From: Streptomyces spinoverrucosus
GTDB lineage: Bacteria; Actinomycetota; Actinomycetes; Streptomycetales; Streptomycetaceae
Direction: 5' to 3'
Length of the DNA stretch: 64,000 bases
NCBI RefSeq assembly: GCF_015712165.1
Contig: NZ_JADPZX010000001.1
Span: 7,521,501 to 7,585,500 of the forward strand
Shown here: positions 51,777 to 60,891 of the stretch, in pieces
Numbering within the stretch: position 1 is the first letter of the stretch
Layout of the letters: the number at the start of each line of letters is the position of its first letter
Made by a program: the position numbers and the translations under genes
The notes under the pieces: generated by a model
What the model saw: the letters and a program-made list of their open reading frames with translations, nothing else
Databases searched by the model: none
Told to the model about the DNA's origin: nothing

Positions 51777-53303
51777 GTGACTTCGCCTGCATCGACGGAC
51801 AGTGTTCCGCCCCAGTTCAGCGCGGGGCCGCGCCCTGCCCCGGGCCCGGCCGCCGACGAGGGACTGGCGCGGCGGCTGCGCGCGCTCGCCTGCACGGCGC
51901 CGCTGCACGACCTCGACGCGCGCAAGGCCAACCTCGCGGGCGAGTACTCGGTGTACGGCATGGCCGAGGTCGCCCTGGCCGCGATCGACCTGGTCACGCT
52001 GAACATGGACTTCGACACCGGCGCCGACCACGACCAGGTAGTGGCCCGGCTCGTCCCGCGCATCGCGGCGCAGGCGCCGCGGCGACCGGCCGCCGAGCAC
52101 GAGCGCGTCGCGCGCTGGGTGCTGGAGAACCTCATCAACGTCGGGAGCGTGGACCGCGGATTCCGAGCGGTTTACGGCACATTCGCCCCGGATGGCGCAT
52201 ATGTCCGGCGGGACTACGACTTCAAGCTGATCGAGGAGGTGCCCGGCCCCGGCGGCAGCGTCTACCTCCGGACGACCGACGAGGCGGTGAACGTCCTCGT
52301 CGGCGCCCTCGACACCGATGTCACCAGCGCCCAGATCGCGGCCGAGGTCAAGCTGGAGGTGCTGATCAACCGCGGCCGGCTCGCGGACGCCCAACTGGCG
52401 GCCGAGCAGGCGCGCTACCGGACCGTGCAGTACTCGGAGACGCTCCGCCGGGCACTGGAGGCGACCCGGCGCAACGTCCGCGCGGTGGACTGGCTCAGCA
52501 CCGTGCCCGACATGATCGCCGAGGCGCTCGACCACGTCGCCGACCGGTACCGGCACGAGAACGCCATCCTCACCAACATCCGCAAGGCCCGGGACGAGTC
52601 CGAGGACCCCGAGCACAAGCGGCGGGCCGCCGAACTGGTCGACATCGTCAAGGACTGCATCCGCCGGCACACACAGTTGCAGTCGCGACTGCTGGAAGCC
52701 GGACCGCTGTTCCGGGCCGAGCAGGACCGGCAGGCCTTCGCGACGCCGATGACCACGGCCGGGACAGACCTGTACGGGCATCTGGTCGCGCCGGTGCTTC
52801 CGCTGCCGCTGGAGCAGGCGATCCGCGTCACGGACGCCTTCTTCGCCCGGGGGACCGGACTGCGCACGCCGGTGTCCGTCCGGGTCGGGGACCTGGTCGA
52901 CATACTGCTGACTCCGCCGGTGGAGCGCGAGCACCTCGGGGCGGAGATGCCCGAGCCGGACCTGATCGCCACGCCGGACGACAGCCGCTTCAGCGAGGAG
53001 CAGTTGGCCGCGGCGAACGCGCTGCTGGACCTGCCGGCGGACGCACCGAGACGGCTGTCGGGGCTGCTGGCCCAGGCCCGCCGGATCGACCCCGACCTGC
53101 CGTACCTGGTGGCGTTGATGGCGGTCCACGCGGCCAGTCCGCCGGTGGGGACGGCCTATCGGCAGGGGGAGGAGAAGTTGTTGTTCTCCGTGGACGACGG
53201 GACGGAGCTGGACGATCCCGAGTTCGGCGGGGCCGACCTGATCGTCGGCACGGCCCTGCTGGACGCGGCGGGGATGACAGCGGACCGGACGGAGGCCGCG
53301 TGA
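51777..53303 (+). CDS. Kleisin-like (MksF/JetA-type) subunit of a condensin-like complex
   Basis: This encodes 508 residues, mostly helical. LAGEYSVYGMAEVALAAIDL opens an N-terminal winged-helix-like region. VYLRTTDEAVNVLVGALDTD is followed by a long coiled-coil segment (ITSAQIAAEVKLEVLINRGR-like helices, then LADAQLAAEQARYRTVQYSE). This 'end of WH, then paired helices' pattern is that of MukF, MksF and JetA, which bridge SMC-like ATPases. The acidic C-terminus carries SVDDGTELDDPEFGG. The GTG at 51777 sits 7 bp after a TAATCT -10 element. It is the first gene of a three-gene operon, 22 bp before the next. The call rests on pattern and context, not on a strong motif. Confidence 0.6.
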   Translation: MTSPASTDSVPPQFSAGPRPAPGPAADEGLARRLRALACTAPLHDLDARKANLAGEYSVYGMAEVALAAIDLVTLNMDFDTGADHDQVVARLVPRIAAQAPRRPAAEHERVARWVLENLINVGSVDRGFRAVYGTFAPDGAYVRRDYDFKLIEEVPGPGGSVYLRTTDEAVNVLVGALDTDVTSAQIAAEVKLEVLINRGRLADAQLAAEQARYRTVQYSETLRRALEATRRNVRAVDWLSTVPDMIAEALDHVADRYRHENAILTNIRKARDESEDPEHKRRAAELVDIVKDCIRRHTQLQSRLLEAGPLFRAEQDRQAFATPMTTAGTDLYGHLVAPVLPLPLEQAIRVTDAFFARGTGLRTPVSVRVGDLVDILLTPPVEREHLGAEMPEPDLIATPDDSRFSEEQLAAANALLDLPADAPRRLSGLLAQARRIDPDLPYLVALMAVHAASPPVGTAYRQGEEKLLFSVDDGTELDDPEFGGADLIVGTALLDAAGMTADRTEAA

Positions 53304-53325
53304 TGATCTCGGAGGAGTTGCAGTC

Positions 53326-54198
53326 GTGAGCGAGCACGTTGAGCCGGAGGGCGCCGGGACGCCGGGCAGTGCGGCCGTCACCCCCGCAGACGCCGCCGAC
53401 GCGGCCCGGCTCGTCGCGTTCGGGTTGCAGCCGAAGCTGCTCCCCGCGCGCGACCAGGAGTACGCCGACCTGCTGCGGCGGTACCGGGAGGACCCGGCGT
53501 TCGCGCGGCTCGCGGACGCCGTGGCCGCCGGGCTGGGCCTGGTCGTACTGGAGGTGTCCCCGCGCGCGGGGATGGCGGTGACCGCCGCCGAGGACTCCGT
53601 GTTCGCCGTGCGGATGGGCGACTACGCGCGGCGAACGGCCGCCGACTCCGGCGACCGGTTCCTGCACGGGCTCGCCCATCTCGCCGTCGCCGCCATGGCG
53701 TTCCCGCGCCCCGAGGACCTCGCCGACGACGGGTACATCGGCCGTGTGACGGTCAACGGCGTCGACGCCTTCGTCCGGCAGGCCTGCCGGCGGCTGGAGG
53801 AGCGGGCCGCCGAGCAGGGGGAGAACACCGACCCCGCGACCGACGCGCCCGGGCTGGAGGCCGCCTGGCGGATCTGGGTGAGACGCAGCGCCACCGGTGC
53901 CACGAAGGACGCGCGCCGACTCGCCGGGTCCACGACCGGCATCGTCGGCAAGGCCGTGGCCTTCCTCACCGACTCAGGGTTCCTGCAGCGCACGGGCGAC
54001 GACAACGGCGGCACCTATCGCACGACCGCCCGCTACCAGCTCCAGGTCCGTGACATGGCCGGCAGCGCGGCCATGGCCGAACTGCTGGAGCTGGGGGTCG
54101 TCCCGGTGACCGACGGCACGCCGACGCTGCTGCCCCCGGAGGACGGCGACGACCTGGAGCTGGTGGCCGACGCCGGACTGCCGTTCCACTCCGCCTGA
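53326..54198 (+). CDS. Winged-helix (MksE/JetB-type) subunit of a condensin-like complex
   Basis: This encodes 290 residues. RLVAFGLQPKLLPARDQEYA precedes GLGLVVLEVSPRAGMAVTAA and the helical FLHGLAHLAVAAMAFPRPED. A second winged-helix-like module reads WRIWVRRSATGATKDARRLA and TGIVGKAVAFLTDSGFLQRT. Two wings per protein and small size match the MukE/MksE/JetB subunits that bind the kleisin. The GTG at 53326 follows GGAGGAG, 22 bp after the first gene; the SMC-like gene begins 58 bp later. Function is inferred from order and size. Confidence 0.62.
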   Translation: MSEHVEPEGAGTPGSAAVTPADAADAARLVAFGLQPKLLPARDQEYADLLRRYREDPAFARLADAVAAGLGLVVLEVSPRAGMAVTAAEDSVFAVRMGDYARRTAADSGDRFLHGLAHLAVAAMAFPRPEDLADDGYIGRVTVNGVDAFVRQACRRLEERAAEQGENTDPATDAPGLEAAWRIWVRRSATGATKDARRLAGSTTGIVGKAVAFLTDSGFLQRTGDDNGGTYRTTARYQLQVRDMAGSAAMAELLELGVVPVTDGTPTLLPPEDGDDLELVADAGLPFHSA

Positions 54199-54256
54199 GC
54201 TTCCCTGTCCTCCGCCTGAACGTCCCCGATCTGCCCAAGACTTACGAGAGTCCGCC

Positions 54257-57200
54257 ATGTACGAGCTGTCCCGGGTCCGCCTCTACTCCATCGGGCCCGC
54301 CGGTGCGCGCTACGCCGACACCGTGCTTGACCTGCGCGGTGTGGGCGAGCCCGTGCCCGACCCCGCGCCGACGCAGGCGGAGTTCTTCGAGGAGGAGCCG
54401 GTCGGCCCGCCGCGCCGGCCCGCGCCCGCCGGGGTGCTCTTCCTGGAGAACGGCGGCGGCAAGTCCGTACTGCTCAAGCTGATCTTCTCGGTGATGCTGC
54501 CGGGACACCGGAACACGCTGGGCGGCGCCAGCTCCGGTGTGCTGCGCAAGTTCCTGCTCGCGGACGACTGCGGGCACGTCGCGCTGGAATGGCAGCACGT
54601 CCTGACCGGCGAGTGTGTCGTCGTCGGCAAGGTGAGCGAGTGGCGCGGACGTCAGGTCTCCAACGACCCACGGAAGTTCGCCGAGGCCTGGTACTCCTTC
54701 CGGCCCGGCCCCGGGCTGACCCTGGACAACCTGCCCGTCGCCGAGTCCACCGTCGTACGGCCGCCCGTGGAGGGCCAGTCGGGGGCGCAGGGGCGGCGGC
54801 GCACCATGAAGGGGTTCCGGGACGCGCTGACCGAGGCGGGCAAGGCGTACCCGCACCTCGAAGTGCACTGGGAGGAGATCCACGAACGGTGGACCGAGCA
54901 CCTCGGCGACCTCGGCCTCGACCCCGAACTCTTCCGCTATCAGCGGGAGATGAACGCCGACGAGGGTGAGGCAGCCGGTCTCTTCGCGGTCAAGAAGGAC
55001 TCCGACTTCACCGACCTGCTGCTGCGCGCCGTCACCGACACGCGGGACACCGACGGGCTCGCCGATCTCGTCAGCGGCTTCGGCAACAAGCTGGGCAGGC
55101 GCGCCGAGCTGATCGCCGAGCGGGACTTCACCGCCGGGTCGGTCGACCTGCTCGGGCGGATCGTGGAGGCCGCCGAGGCCCGTGCACGCGCGCGTGACAT
55201 CCACGCCGGGGCCGAGCGGCGGACGCGCACGCTGGCCCGGCGGCTGTCCGCGCGGGGCGCCCAGGAGCGGGTGCGGGCCGCCGACCTCGCGCAGCGGGTC
55301 ACGGCCGCCGCCTACGCCGTGACCCACGCCGAGTCGGCCCGGGAGCGCAGCGCCCTGATCACCGCGGAACTCGCCTACCGGCACGCCTCGTTGGCGCTCG
55401 CCGCGGCCGAGAAGTCGGCGGCCGCGCAGAAGCGTGAGCTCGCCGACGCGCGCACCCTGCACTCGGCCTGGCAGGCCGCCGAGGCGGTGCTCCGCCACCG
55501 CGCCGCCGCCGACCGGGTCGCGCGCGTGGCCGCCGCGATCCAGGAGGCCGAACGGGACGCGGCTCCCGCGCTCGCGGCCCGGACCAGGGCCGCCGTGGAT
55601 CTCGTACGAGCCCTGCACGCGGCGGCGGAGAGCGCCGAGGCGCTCGCGAACGAGGGGGAGGAGCGGTCCGCCGCACTCCAGGAGGTCAGCGACTGCGCGT
55701 ACCGGGACTCCACCACCGCCGCCACGGAGGCGCAGCGGGCCCGCAGCGAGGCCGGGCACCTGCGGCAGCGCCTCACCGAGGTCGAGCAGGAGACCGCCGA
55801 GGCGGTGCGCGCGGGCTGGCTCGACGACAGCGCGCCCGACGCCGACCCGGCCCGTGCCGCCCTCGCGGCGAGCGACGCGGAGAAGTCGGCGGTGGCCGCC
55901 TGGGACACGGCCCGGGAGGCGTCCCGCCGGGCAAGCGAGCACGCGCGCGAGGCGGCGTCCGCCGAGTCCCGGGCCGAGCTGACGGCCGCCCGCGCGGCGG
56001 ACGCGGCGACCGCGGCGGAGCGGGCGTACGACGGCGAGCGGCGGACGGCCGAGGCACTGGCGGCGGAGGAGCGCCTGGCGGAACTGCTCAGCCTGCCCAC
56101 CGGCTCGGGCATGGGCACCGGCTCTGGCGTCGGCACCGGCTCCGCCATGGGCGTCGGCTCTGGCTCTGGCGTCGGAACCGGCACCGGCTCGGGCGTCGGC
56201 TCGGGCTTCGGGGTCGGCTCTGGCTCCGGCATGGGCACCGGCTCGGGCTTCGGGGTCGGCTCTGGCTCCGGCATGGGCGTCGGCTCGGGCTTCGGGGTCG
56301 GCTCTGGCTCCGGCATGGGCACCGGCTCGGGCGTCAGCTCCGGCTCCGGGGTCGGCTCTGGCTCCGGCTCTGGCTCCGGCATGGGCACCGGCTCCGGCGT
56401 CGGCACCGGTCCCGGTGGCATGGCAGGCGCCGGTGTGCCGGCGCCCCGCACGGGCGTCGACGCTGCGGACGACGGCACAGCGGGGCGTCGGGGCCCGGAG
56501 AACACGGCGGCCCCCGCCGACGGCCAGGCCGGGCAAGAGCGCGCCGCAGACCACGCCACCGGCGCGGCCGACACCCGCGCGCGGGCCGCGCGCCCCCGCA
56601 CCGAGAGCCCCCTCACCCCCGAGGACCTCGACCGCTTCGCAGACGAGTTGCGCGAGCTGCTCGACGGCGCCGTCTCCTCGGCCGAGCGCCAGCTGTTCGA
56701 GCTGCGGACCGTCGCCGCCGACGACGCCCGCATCCTGGGCGCGCTCGGCGACGGAGGCCTGCTGCCGCCTGGCCCGGACGTGCTGGCCACCGTGGAGTTC
56801 CTCGGCGAGCACGGCATCCCCGCCCTGCCCGGCTGGCGCTACCTCGCGCAGGCCGTCGACCCCGCCGACCACGCGCGCGTACTGGCCGCCCGGCCCGAAC
56901 TCGTGGACGGTGTGATCATCACCGACCCGGCCTCGCACGCACGCGCCCGGGAGGCGCTCAGCGACGCCGCGCTGCTGCCCCGCTCCGCCGTCGCGGTCGG
57001 TACGGCCGCCGCCCTGCTCGCACCCACCCCCGCCCCGGACGCCGAGAGCGACGGCGACGTCTTCCTCGTACCGCCGAACCCCGCCATGCACGACGAGCAC
57101 GCCGCCGACGAGGAACGGCAGGCGTTGCGCGCGCGGGCGACCGAGCGGGACGAGGAGATCCGCAGGCTCGCGGCCCGGCTCGGCAAGGACCGCGAGCTGG

Positions 57201-59326
57201 CCGCGCGGCTCGCCTCGTGGCGTACGGGCTGTCCGGCCGGGCGGCTGGTGGAGCTGGCGCGCACCGCGCGGGAGACTCGCGCGTTCGCCGAGGAGGCCGA
57301 GGCCGAGCTGGCCGAGGCGCGGACCGTCCGGGCCGAGGCCGAGGAGGCAGCCGCGGAGGCCGCGCAGGCGCGCGAGGAGCGGCAGGAGGCCGCGCAGAAG
57401 GCCCGCCGCTCCGCCGACGCCCTCGCCGGGCTCGCGTTCCGGCTGCGGGAGCGGTCCGGCTGGCAGGTCCGCCTGCGTGAACTCGCCGACGAGGCCACCG
57501 AGTCCGAGGCCCGCGCCCAGGCCTGCCTGGAGCGGGCCCGCGCCGCCGACGAGGACCGGCGCGCCGCCCAGCGCGCCGCCGACGACGCCCGCCGCACCGC
57601 GCGTGCGCTGCGCGCCGAGCGCTCCGAGATCGCCGGCGCCCCCGACGACGTACCCGAAGACGACGCGGACGCGCCCAAGGCGTCGCTGCCCGCCCTGCGG
57701 GAGGCGTACCGGGCGGCATCCCAGGTGTACGAGAAGGTCGGCGTCGGCGCCGATCTGCGGGCCGAGCAGGCGCGGGCGGAGAGCGACGAGAGCGCGGCGC
57801 GCGCGGAGCTGGACCGGCTGAGCAACAAGGTCCGTACGCGCGCGGAGCAGCTGCTGCAGTCCCCCGACGGGTCCGACGGCCCGTCCCGGCAGGCCGCCGC
57901 CGCCCGCGCGGAGGAGCTGGTGCAGCTGTTGGAGACCCGGATGTCCAGCGCGAGCGAGCAGCTCGGCCGGCTGCGCGGCGAGGCCGAGCGGCACGCGCCC
58001 GAGGACGGCGACGCGCACACCGAGCTGCCCGAGGAGCTCCAGCCGCGCGACGCCGAGCACGCGCAGGCGCTGCTGCGCACGGCGACCGCCGAACTCGCCT
58101 CCCGCTCCGAGGCGTTGACCCAGGCCCGCGAGGCACACACCGAGCTGCTCGACGCGCACCGCGCCGCCGAGGACGCGGCCGGCGGCTTCGACGAGATCGC
58201 CGCACTGCTGCGGGACCTGCTGCGCGAGCACGCCGGGGAGGACGAGCAGGAGGCGCCGGAGCCGTACCCGGGCAGCCCGGAGGACGCCCGGCACTCCGCC
58301 GCCGAGGCCCGCCGGTCGCTGCGCGGCTGCGCCGCCGACCTGTCCGCCGCCGAGGCCGCCGTGCGCGAGGCGAGCGACATCCTCGTACGGCATGCCAACT
58401 CCACCCGCTACGAGCAGGTCCGCACCCCCGCCCGCCAGCAGATCCGTGAGCTGCCCGCGTCCGCGCTGCCCGAGCACGCGCAGAAGTGGGCCGACGCCTT
58501 CGCGCCCCGATTGCGCGTCCTCACCGACGAGTTGGCGCAGCTGGAGCGCAACCGGGACTCGATCGTGGACCGACTGCGCGGGTTGGTCGAGTCGGCGCTG
58601 GCCACGCTCAGGTCCGCCCAGCGGCTCTCCCGTCTGCCGGAAGGGCTCGGCGAGTGGTCCGGTCAGGAGTTCCTGCGGATCCGCTTCGAGGAACCCGACC
58701 AGGCCACCCTCACCGAACGGCTCGGCGAGGTCATCGACGAGGCGACCCGGGCCGCCGTCAAGAAGAACTCCGACCTGCGCCGCGACGGCATGTCCCTGCT
58801 GCTGCGAGGCGTGGCCGCCGCCCTGCAGCCCAAGGGCGTCGCAGTCGAGATCCTCAAGCCGGACGCCGTGCTGCGCGCCGAGCGCGTGCCCGTCGGGCAG
58901 ATGGGCGACGTGTTCTCCGGCGGCCAGCTGCTCACCGCGGCCATCGCCCTGTACTGCACGATGGCCGCCCTGCGCTCCAACGACCGGGGCCGCGCCAAGC
59001 ACCGGCACGCCGGCACCCTCTTCCTCGACAACCCCATCGGCCGCGCCAACGCGACGTATCTGCTGGAACTCCAGCGGGCGGTGTCGGACGCGCTGGGTGT
59101 GCAGCTCCTGTACACCACGGGCCTGTTCGACACGACCGCTCTGGCCGAGTTCCCCCTGGTCATCCGCCTGCGCAACGACGCCGACCTGCGGGCGGGCCTG
59201 AAGTACATCAGCGTGGAGGAACATCTCCGTCCGGGGCTGCCGCAGCAGCCCCAGGCGGGAGAGTCGGTGCACAGCGAGATCACGGCGACGAGAATGTTCA
59301 AACGCCCGGCCCCGGCAACGCCCTGA
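54257..59326 (+). CDS. SMC-like (MksB/JetC-type) coiled-coil ATPase
   Basis: This encodes 1689 residues. The N-terminal half-ATPase has Walker [16 protein letters not shown] (Lys69), preceded by an insert rich in Pro and Glu. Two long Ala/Glu/Arg-rich coiled coils (about 290-610 and 950-1410) flank a Gly-rich tract (616-725) and a globular hinge-like region (about 822-945, [20 protein letters not shown] onward). The C-terminal half-ATPase has the signature [20 protein letters not shown] (about 1553) and Walker [21 protein letters not shown], with Asp1591 but Asn1592 where most SMC/Rad50 proteins have Glu. [11 protein letters not shown] forms the H-loop region. The ATG at 54257 begins the conserved [15 protein letters not shown] strand. 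The last 29 bp overlap the convergent GMC oxidoreductase gene. DNA loop extrusion or plasmid/chromosome handling is inferred. Confidence 0.8.
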   Translation: MYELSRVRLYSIGPAGARYADTVLDLRGVGEPVPDPAPTQAEFFEEEPVGPPRRPAPAGVLFLENGGGKSVLLKLIFSVMLPGHRNTLGGASSGVLRKFLLADDCGHVALEWQHVLTGECVVVGKVSEWRGRQVSNDPRKFAEAWYSFRPGPGLTLDNLPVAESTVVRPPVEGQSGAQGRRRTMKGFRDALTEAGKAYPHLEVHWEEIHERWTEHLGDLGLDPELFRYQREMNADEGEAAGLFAVKKDSDFTDLLLRAVTDTRDTDGLADLVSGFGNKLGRRAELIAERDFTAGSVDLLGRIVEAAEARARARDIHAGAERRTRTLARRLSARGAQERVRAADLAQRVTAAAYAVTHAESARERSALITAELAYRHASLALAAAEKSAAAQKRELADARTLHSAWQAAEAVLRHRAAADRVARVAAAIQEAERDAAPALAARTRAAVDLVRALHAAAESAEALANEGEERSAALQEVSDCAYRDSTTAATEAQRARSEAGHLRQRLTEVEQETAEAVRAGWLDDSAPDADPARAALAASDAEKSAVAAWDTAREASRRASEHAREAASAESRAELTAARAADAATAAERAYDGERRTAEALAAEERLAELLSLPTGSGMGTGSGVGTGSAMGVGSGSGVGTGTGSGVGSGFGVGSGSGMGTGSGFGVGSGSGMGVGSGFGVGSGSGMGTGSGVSSGSGVGSGSGSGSGMGTGSGVGTGPGGMAGAGVPAPRTGVDAADDGTAGRRGPENTAAPADGQAGQERAADHATGAADTRARAARPRTESPLTPEDLDRFADELRELLDGAVSSAERQLFELRTVAADDARILGALGDGGLLPPGPDVLATVEFLGEHGIPALPGWRYLAQAVDPADHARVLAARPELVDGVIITDPASHARAREALSDAALLPRSAVAVGTAAALLAPTPAPDAESDGDVFLVPPNPAMHDEHAADEERQALRARATERDEEIRRLAARLGKDRELAARLASWRTGCPAGRLVELARTARETRAFAEEAEAELAEARTVRAEAEEAAAEAAQAREERQEAAQKARRSADALAGLAFRLRERSGWQVRLRELADEATESEARAQACLERARAADEDRRAAQRAADDARRTARALRAERSEIAGAPDDVPEDDADAPKASLPALREAYRAASQVYEKVGVGADLRAEQARAESDESAARAELDRLSNKVRTRAEQLLQSPDGSDGPSRQAAAARAEELVQLLETRMSSASEQLGRLRGEAERHAPEDGDAHTELPEELQPRDAEHAQALLRTATAELASRSEALTQAREAHTELLDAHRAAEDAAGGFDEIAALLRDLLREHAGEDEQEAPEPYPGSPEDARHSAAEARRSLRGCAADLSAAEAAVREASDILVRHANSTRYEQVRTPARQQIRELPASALPEHAQKWADAFAPRLRVLTDELAQLERNRDSIVDRLRGLVESALATLRSAQRLSRLPEGLGEWSGQEFLRIRFEEPDQATLTERLGEVIDEATRAAVKKNSDLRRDGMSLLLRGVAAALQPKGVAVEILKPDAVLRAERVPVGQMGDVFSGGQLLTAAIALYCTMAALRSNDRGRAKHRHAGTLFLDNPIGRANATYLLELQRAVSDALGVQLLYTTGLFDTTALAEFPLVIRLRNDADLRAGLKYISVEEHLRPGLPQQPQAGESVHSEITATRMFKRPAPATP
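56102..56430 (+). repeat. Glycine-rich minisatellite in the SMC-like gene
   Basis: About 110 codons consist of GSG/GTG/GVG blocks. Three perfect or near-perfect 42-bp copies (56198-56239, 56240-56281, 56282-56323) encode [13 protein letters not shown] plus T or V. The flanks are degenerate 18-bp and 24-bp versions. Frame is kept throughout. Confidence 0.95.
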
Positions 59327-60875
59327 AGCGGCGGGGGCTCAACAGCTGCGCGCACTTCTCGCCGATCACCATCGTCGTGATGCACGGATTGACGGTCACC
59401 AGATCCGGCATCACCGACCCGTCCGCCACCCGCAGCCCCTCGACCCCCTTGACCCGCAGCCGCGCGTCGAGCGGGGCCGACGGGTCGTCGTCGGCGCCCA
59501 TCCGCACCGTGCAGGACGGGTGGTAGACGGTGTTGTGCGTCTTGTGGATGTAGTCGAGCAGCTCGTCATCCGTCCTGGCGTCCGGCCCGGGCGCGAGTTC
59601 GGCGCCCGCCCAGCCGCTCAACGCGGGTTGTTCGACGATCCTCCGCGCCAGCCGCAGCCCGTACGTCATCACGCGCACGTCGTGCTCGTGCGTGAAGTAC
59701 CGCGGATCCACCTTGGGCTTGTCCCGGTGGTCCCGCGTGCGCAGCCGTACCGTGCCCCGCGACTTCGCGCGCGTGACGTTCGGGGTGAGACAGAAGGCGT
59801 TCTCCGCCGTCGGATATCCCCATCGAACCGTGTTCATGTCGAACGGCACCGACCCGTAGTGGAACATCAGATCCGGCCGGTCCAGGCCCGGTTCGGTGTC
59901 GTAGAAGATGCCCGCCTCCCACCACTGACTGGACGTCGTGGGCATCGGCTGCCGCGCCTCCCACATGATGACGCCCTCGGGGTGGTCCTGGAGGTTCTCG
60001 CCCACGCCCGGGGCGTCCACCACGACCTCGACGCCGACCTCGCGCAGATGCGCGGCGGGCCCGATGCCGGACAGCATCAGCAGCTTGGGCGAGTCGATCG
60101 CCCCGCACGACACGATCACCTCGCGCCGGGCCCGTACCGTCCGCGTGTGCGCGAGGTCGGGGTCCAGGTACTCGGCGCCCACACACCGCCGCCCGTCCAG
60201 CACCAGCCGCTTGGCGCGCACGCCGGTCCGTACCTCCAGGTTGGGCCGCTTGCCCAGGACCGGGTGCAGATACGCCACGGAGGACGACTGGCGGACGTTG
60301 TTCTCGTCGGCGTTGATCTGGAACCAGTTGGCGCCCCGGATCACCGTCCGTCCCGTGTTGAAGGGGACCGTCGGGATGCCCGCCTGCTCGCAGGCCTTCA
60401 GCAGAGCGGTGCCGCACGGGTCGCCGCCCTTGAGCGTGCGCAGCCTCACCGGGCCGGAGCGGCCGTGGTGGTCGCCGTGCGCGTCGTTGTTCTCCAGCCG
60501 CCGGAACAGCGGGAACAGGTCGGCCGCGCTCCACCCCGTACAGCCCTGGGCGGCCCAGTCGTCGAGGTCCTCGGCCGGTGCCCAGAAGGCGATGCAGGAG
60601 TTGTGCGAGGAGCAGCCGCCGAGGACCTTGGCCCGGGCGTGGCGCAGAAAGCTGTTGCCGCGGGCCTGCGGTTCCACGGGGTAGTCCCAGTCGTAGCCGG
60701 ACTCCAGCAGGCCCATCCAGCGTTCCAGTCTCAGTACGTCGTCGTCGCCGACGTCGCTCGGTCCGGCCTCCAGCACGCACACGGTGACCGACGGATCCTC
60801 GGAGTGCCGGGTCGCGACGACGTTGCCCGCGGTGCCGCCGCCGACCACCACATAGTCGAACTCGTCGAAGCGCAT
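59298..60875 (-). CDS. GMC-family oxidoreductase, choline dehydrogenase-like
   Basis: This encodes a 525-residue FAD enzyme of the glucose-methanol-choline family. It has the N-terminal dinucleotide motif DYVVVGGGTAGNVVATRHSE, the GMC signature 1 region HARAKVLGGCSSHNSCIAFW, signature 2 region VSCGAIDSPKLLMLSGIGPA, and the C-terminal catalytic segment YHPSCTVRMGADDDPSAPLD and VNPCITTMVIGEKCAQLL. It is most like BetA/choline oxidase types that oxidise primary alcohols to aldehydes. The ATG at 60875 follows GGAGG. It is 16 bp after the amino-acid permease and downstream of an aldehyde dehydrogenase, which would take the next step. The substrate is not certain. Confidence 0.9.
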   Translation of the reverse strand: MRFDEFDYVVVGGGTAGNVVATRHSEDPSVTVCVLEAGPSDVGDDDVLRLERWMGLLESGYDWDYPVEPQARGNSFLRHARAKVLGGCSSHNSCIAFWAPAEDLDDWAAQGCTGWSAADLFPLFRRLENNDAHGDHHGRSGPVRLRTLKGGDPCGTALLKACEQAGIPTVPFNTGRTVIRGANWFQINADENNVRQSSSVAYLHPVLGKRPNLEVRTGVRAKRLVLDGRRCVGAEYLDPDLAHTRTVRARREVIVSCGAIDSPKLLMLSGIGPAAHLREVGVEVVVDAPGVGENLQDHPEGVIMWEARQPMPTTSSQWWEAGIFYDTEPGLDRPDLMFHYGSVPFDMNTVRWGYPTAENAFCLTPNVTRAKSRGTVRLRTRDHRDKPKVDPRYFTHEHDVRVMTYGLRLARRIVEQPALSGWAGAELAPGPDARTDDELLDYIHKTHNTVYHPSCTVRMGADDDPSAPLDARLRVKGVEGLRVADGSVMPDLVTVNPCITTMVIGEKCAQLLSPRRFRALPGPGV

Positions 60876-60891
60876 GAGCTGTTGGCCTCCT

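Noticed and set aside
54242..59272. Long reading frame of about 1676 codons antisense to the SMC-like gene
   Set aside because: It mirrors the GC-rich third-position bias of the real gene, has no motif or ribosome-binding site, and consists of low-complexity Gly/Ala/Arg runs.
51777..59326. Complete Wadjet anti-plasmid system
   Set aside because: No JetD-type topoisomerase/nuclease subunit is visible on either side, so only the condensin-like core is claimed.
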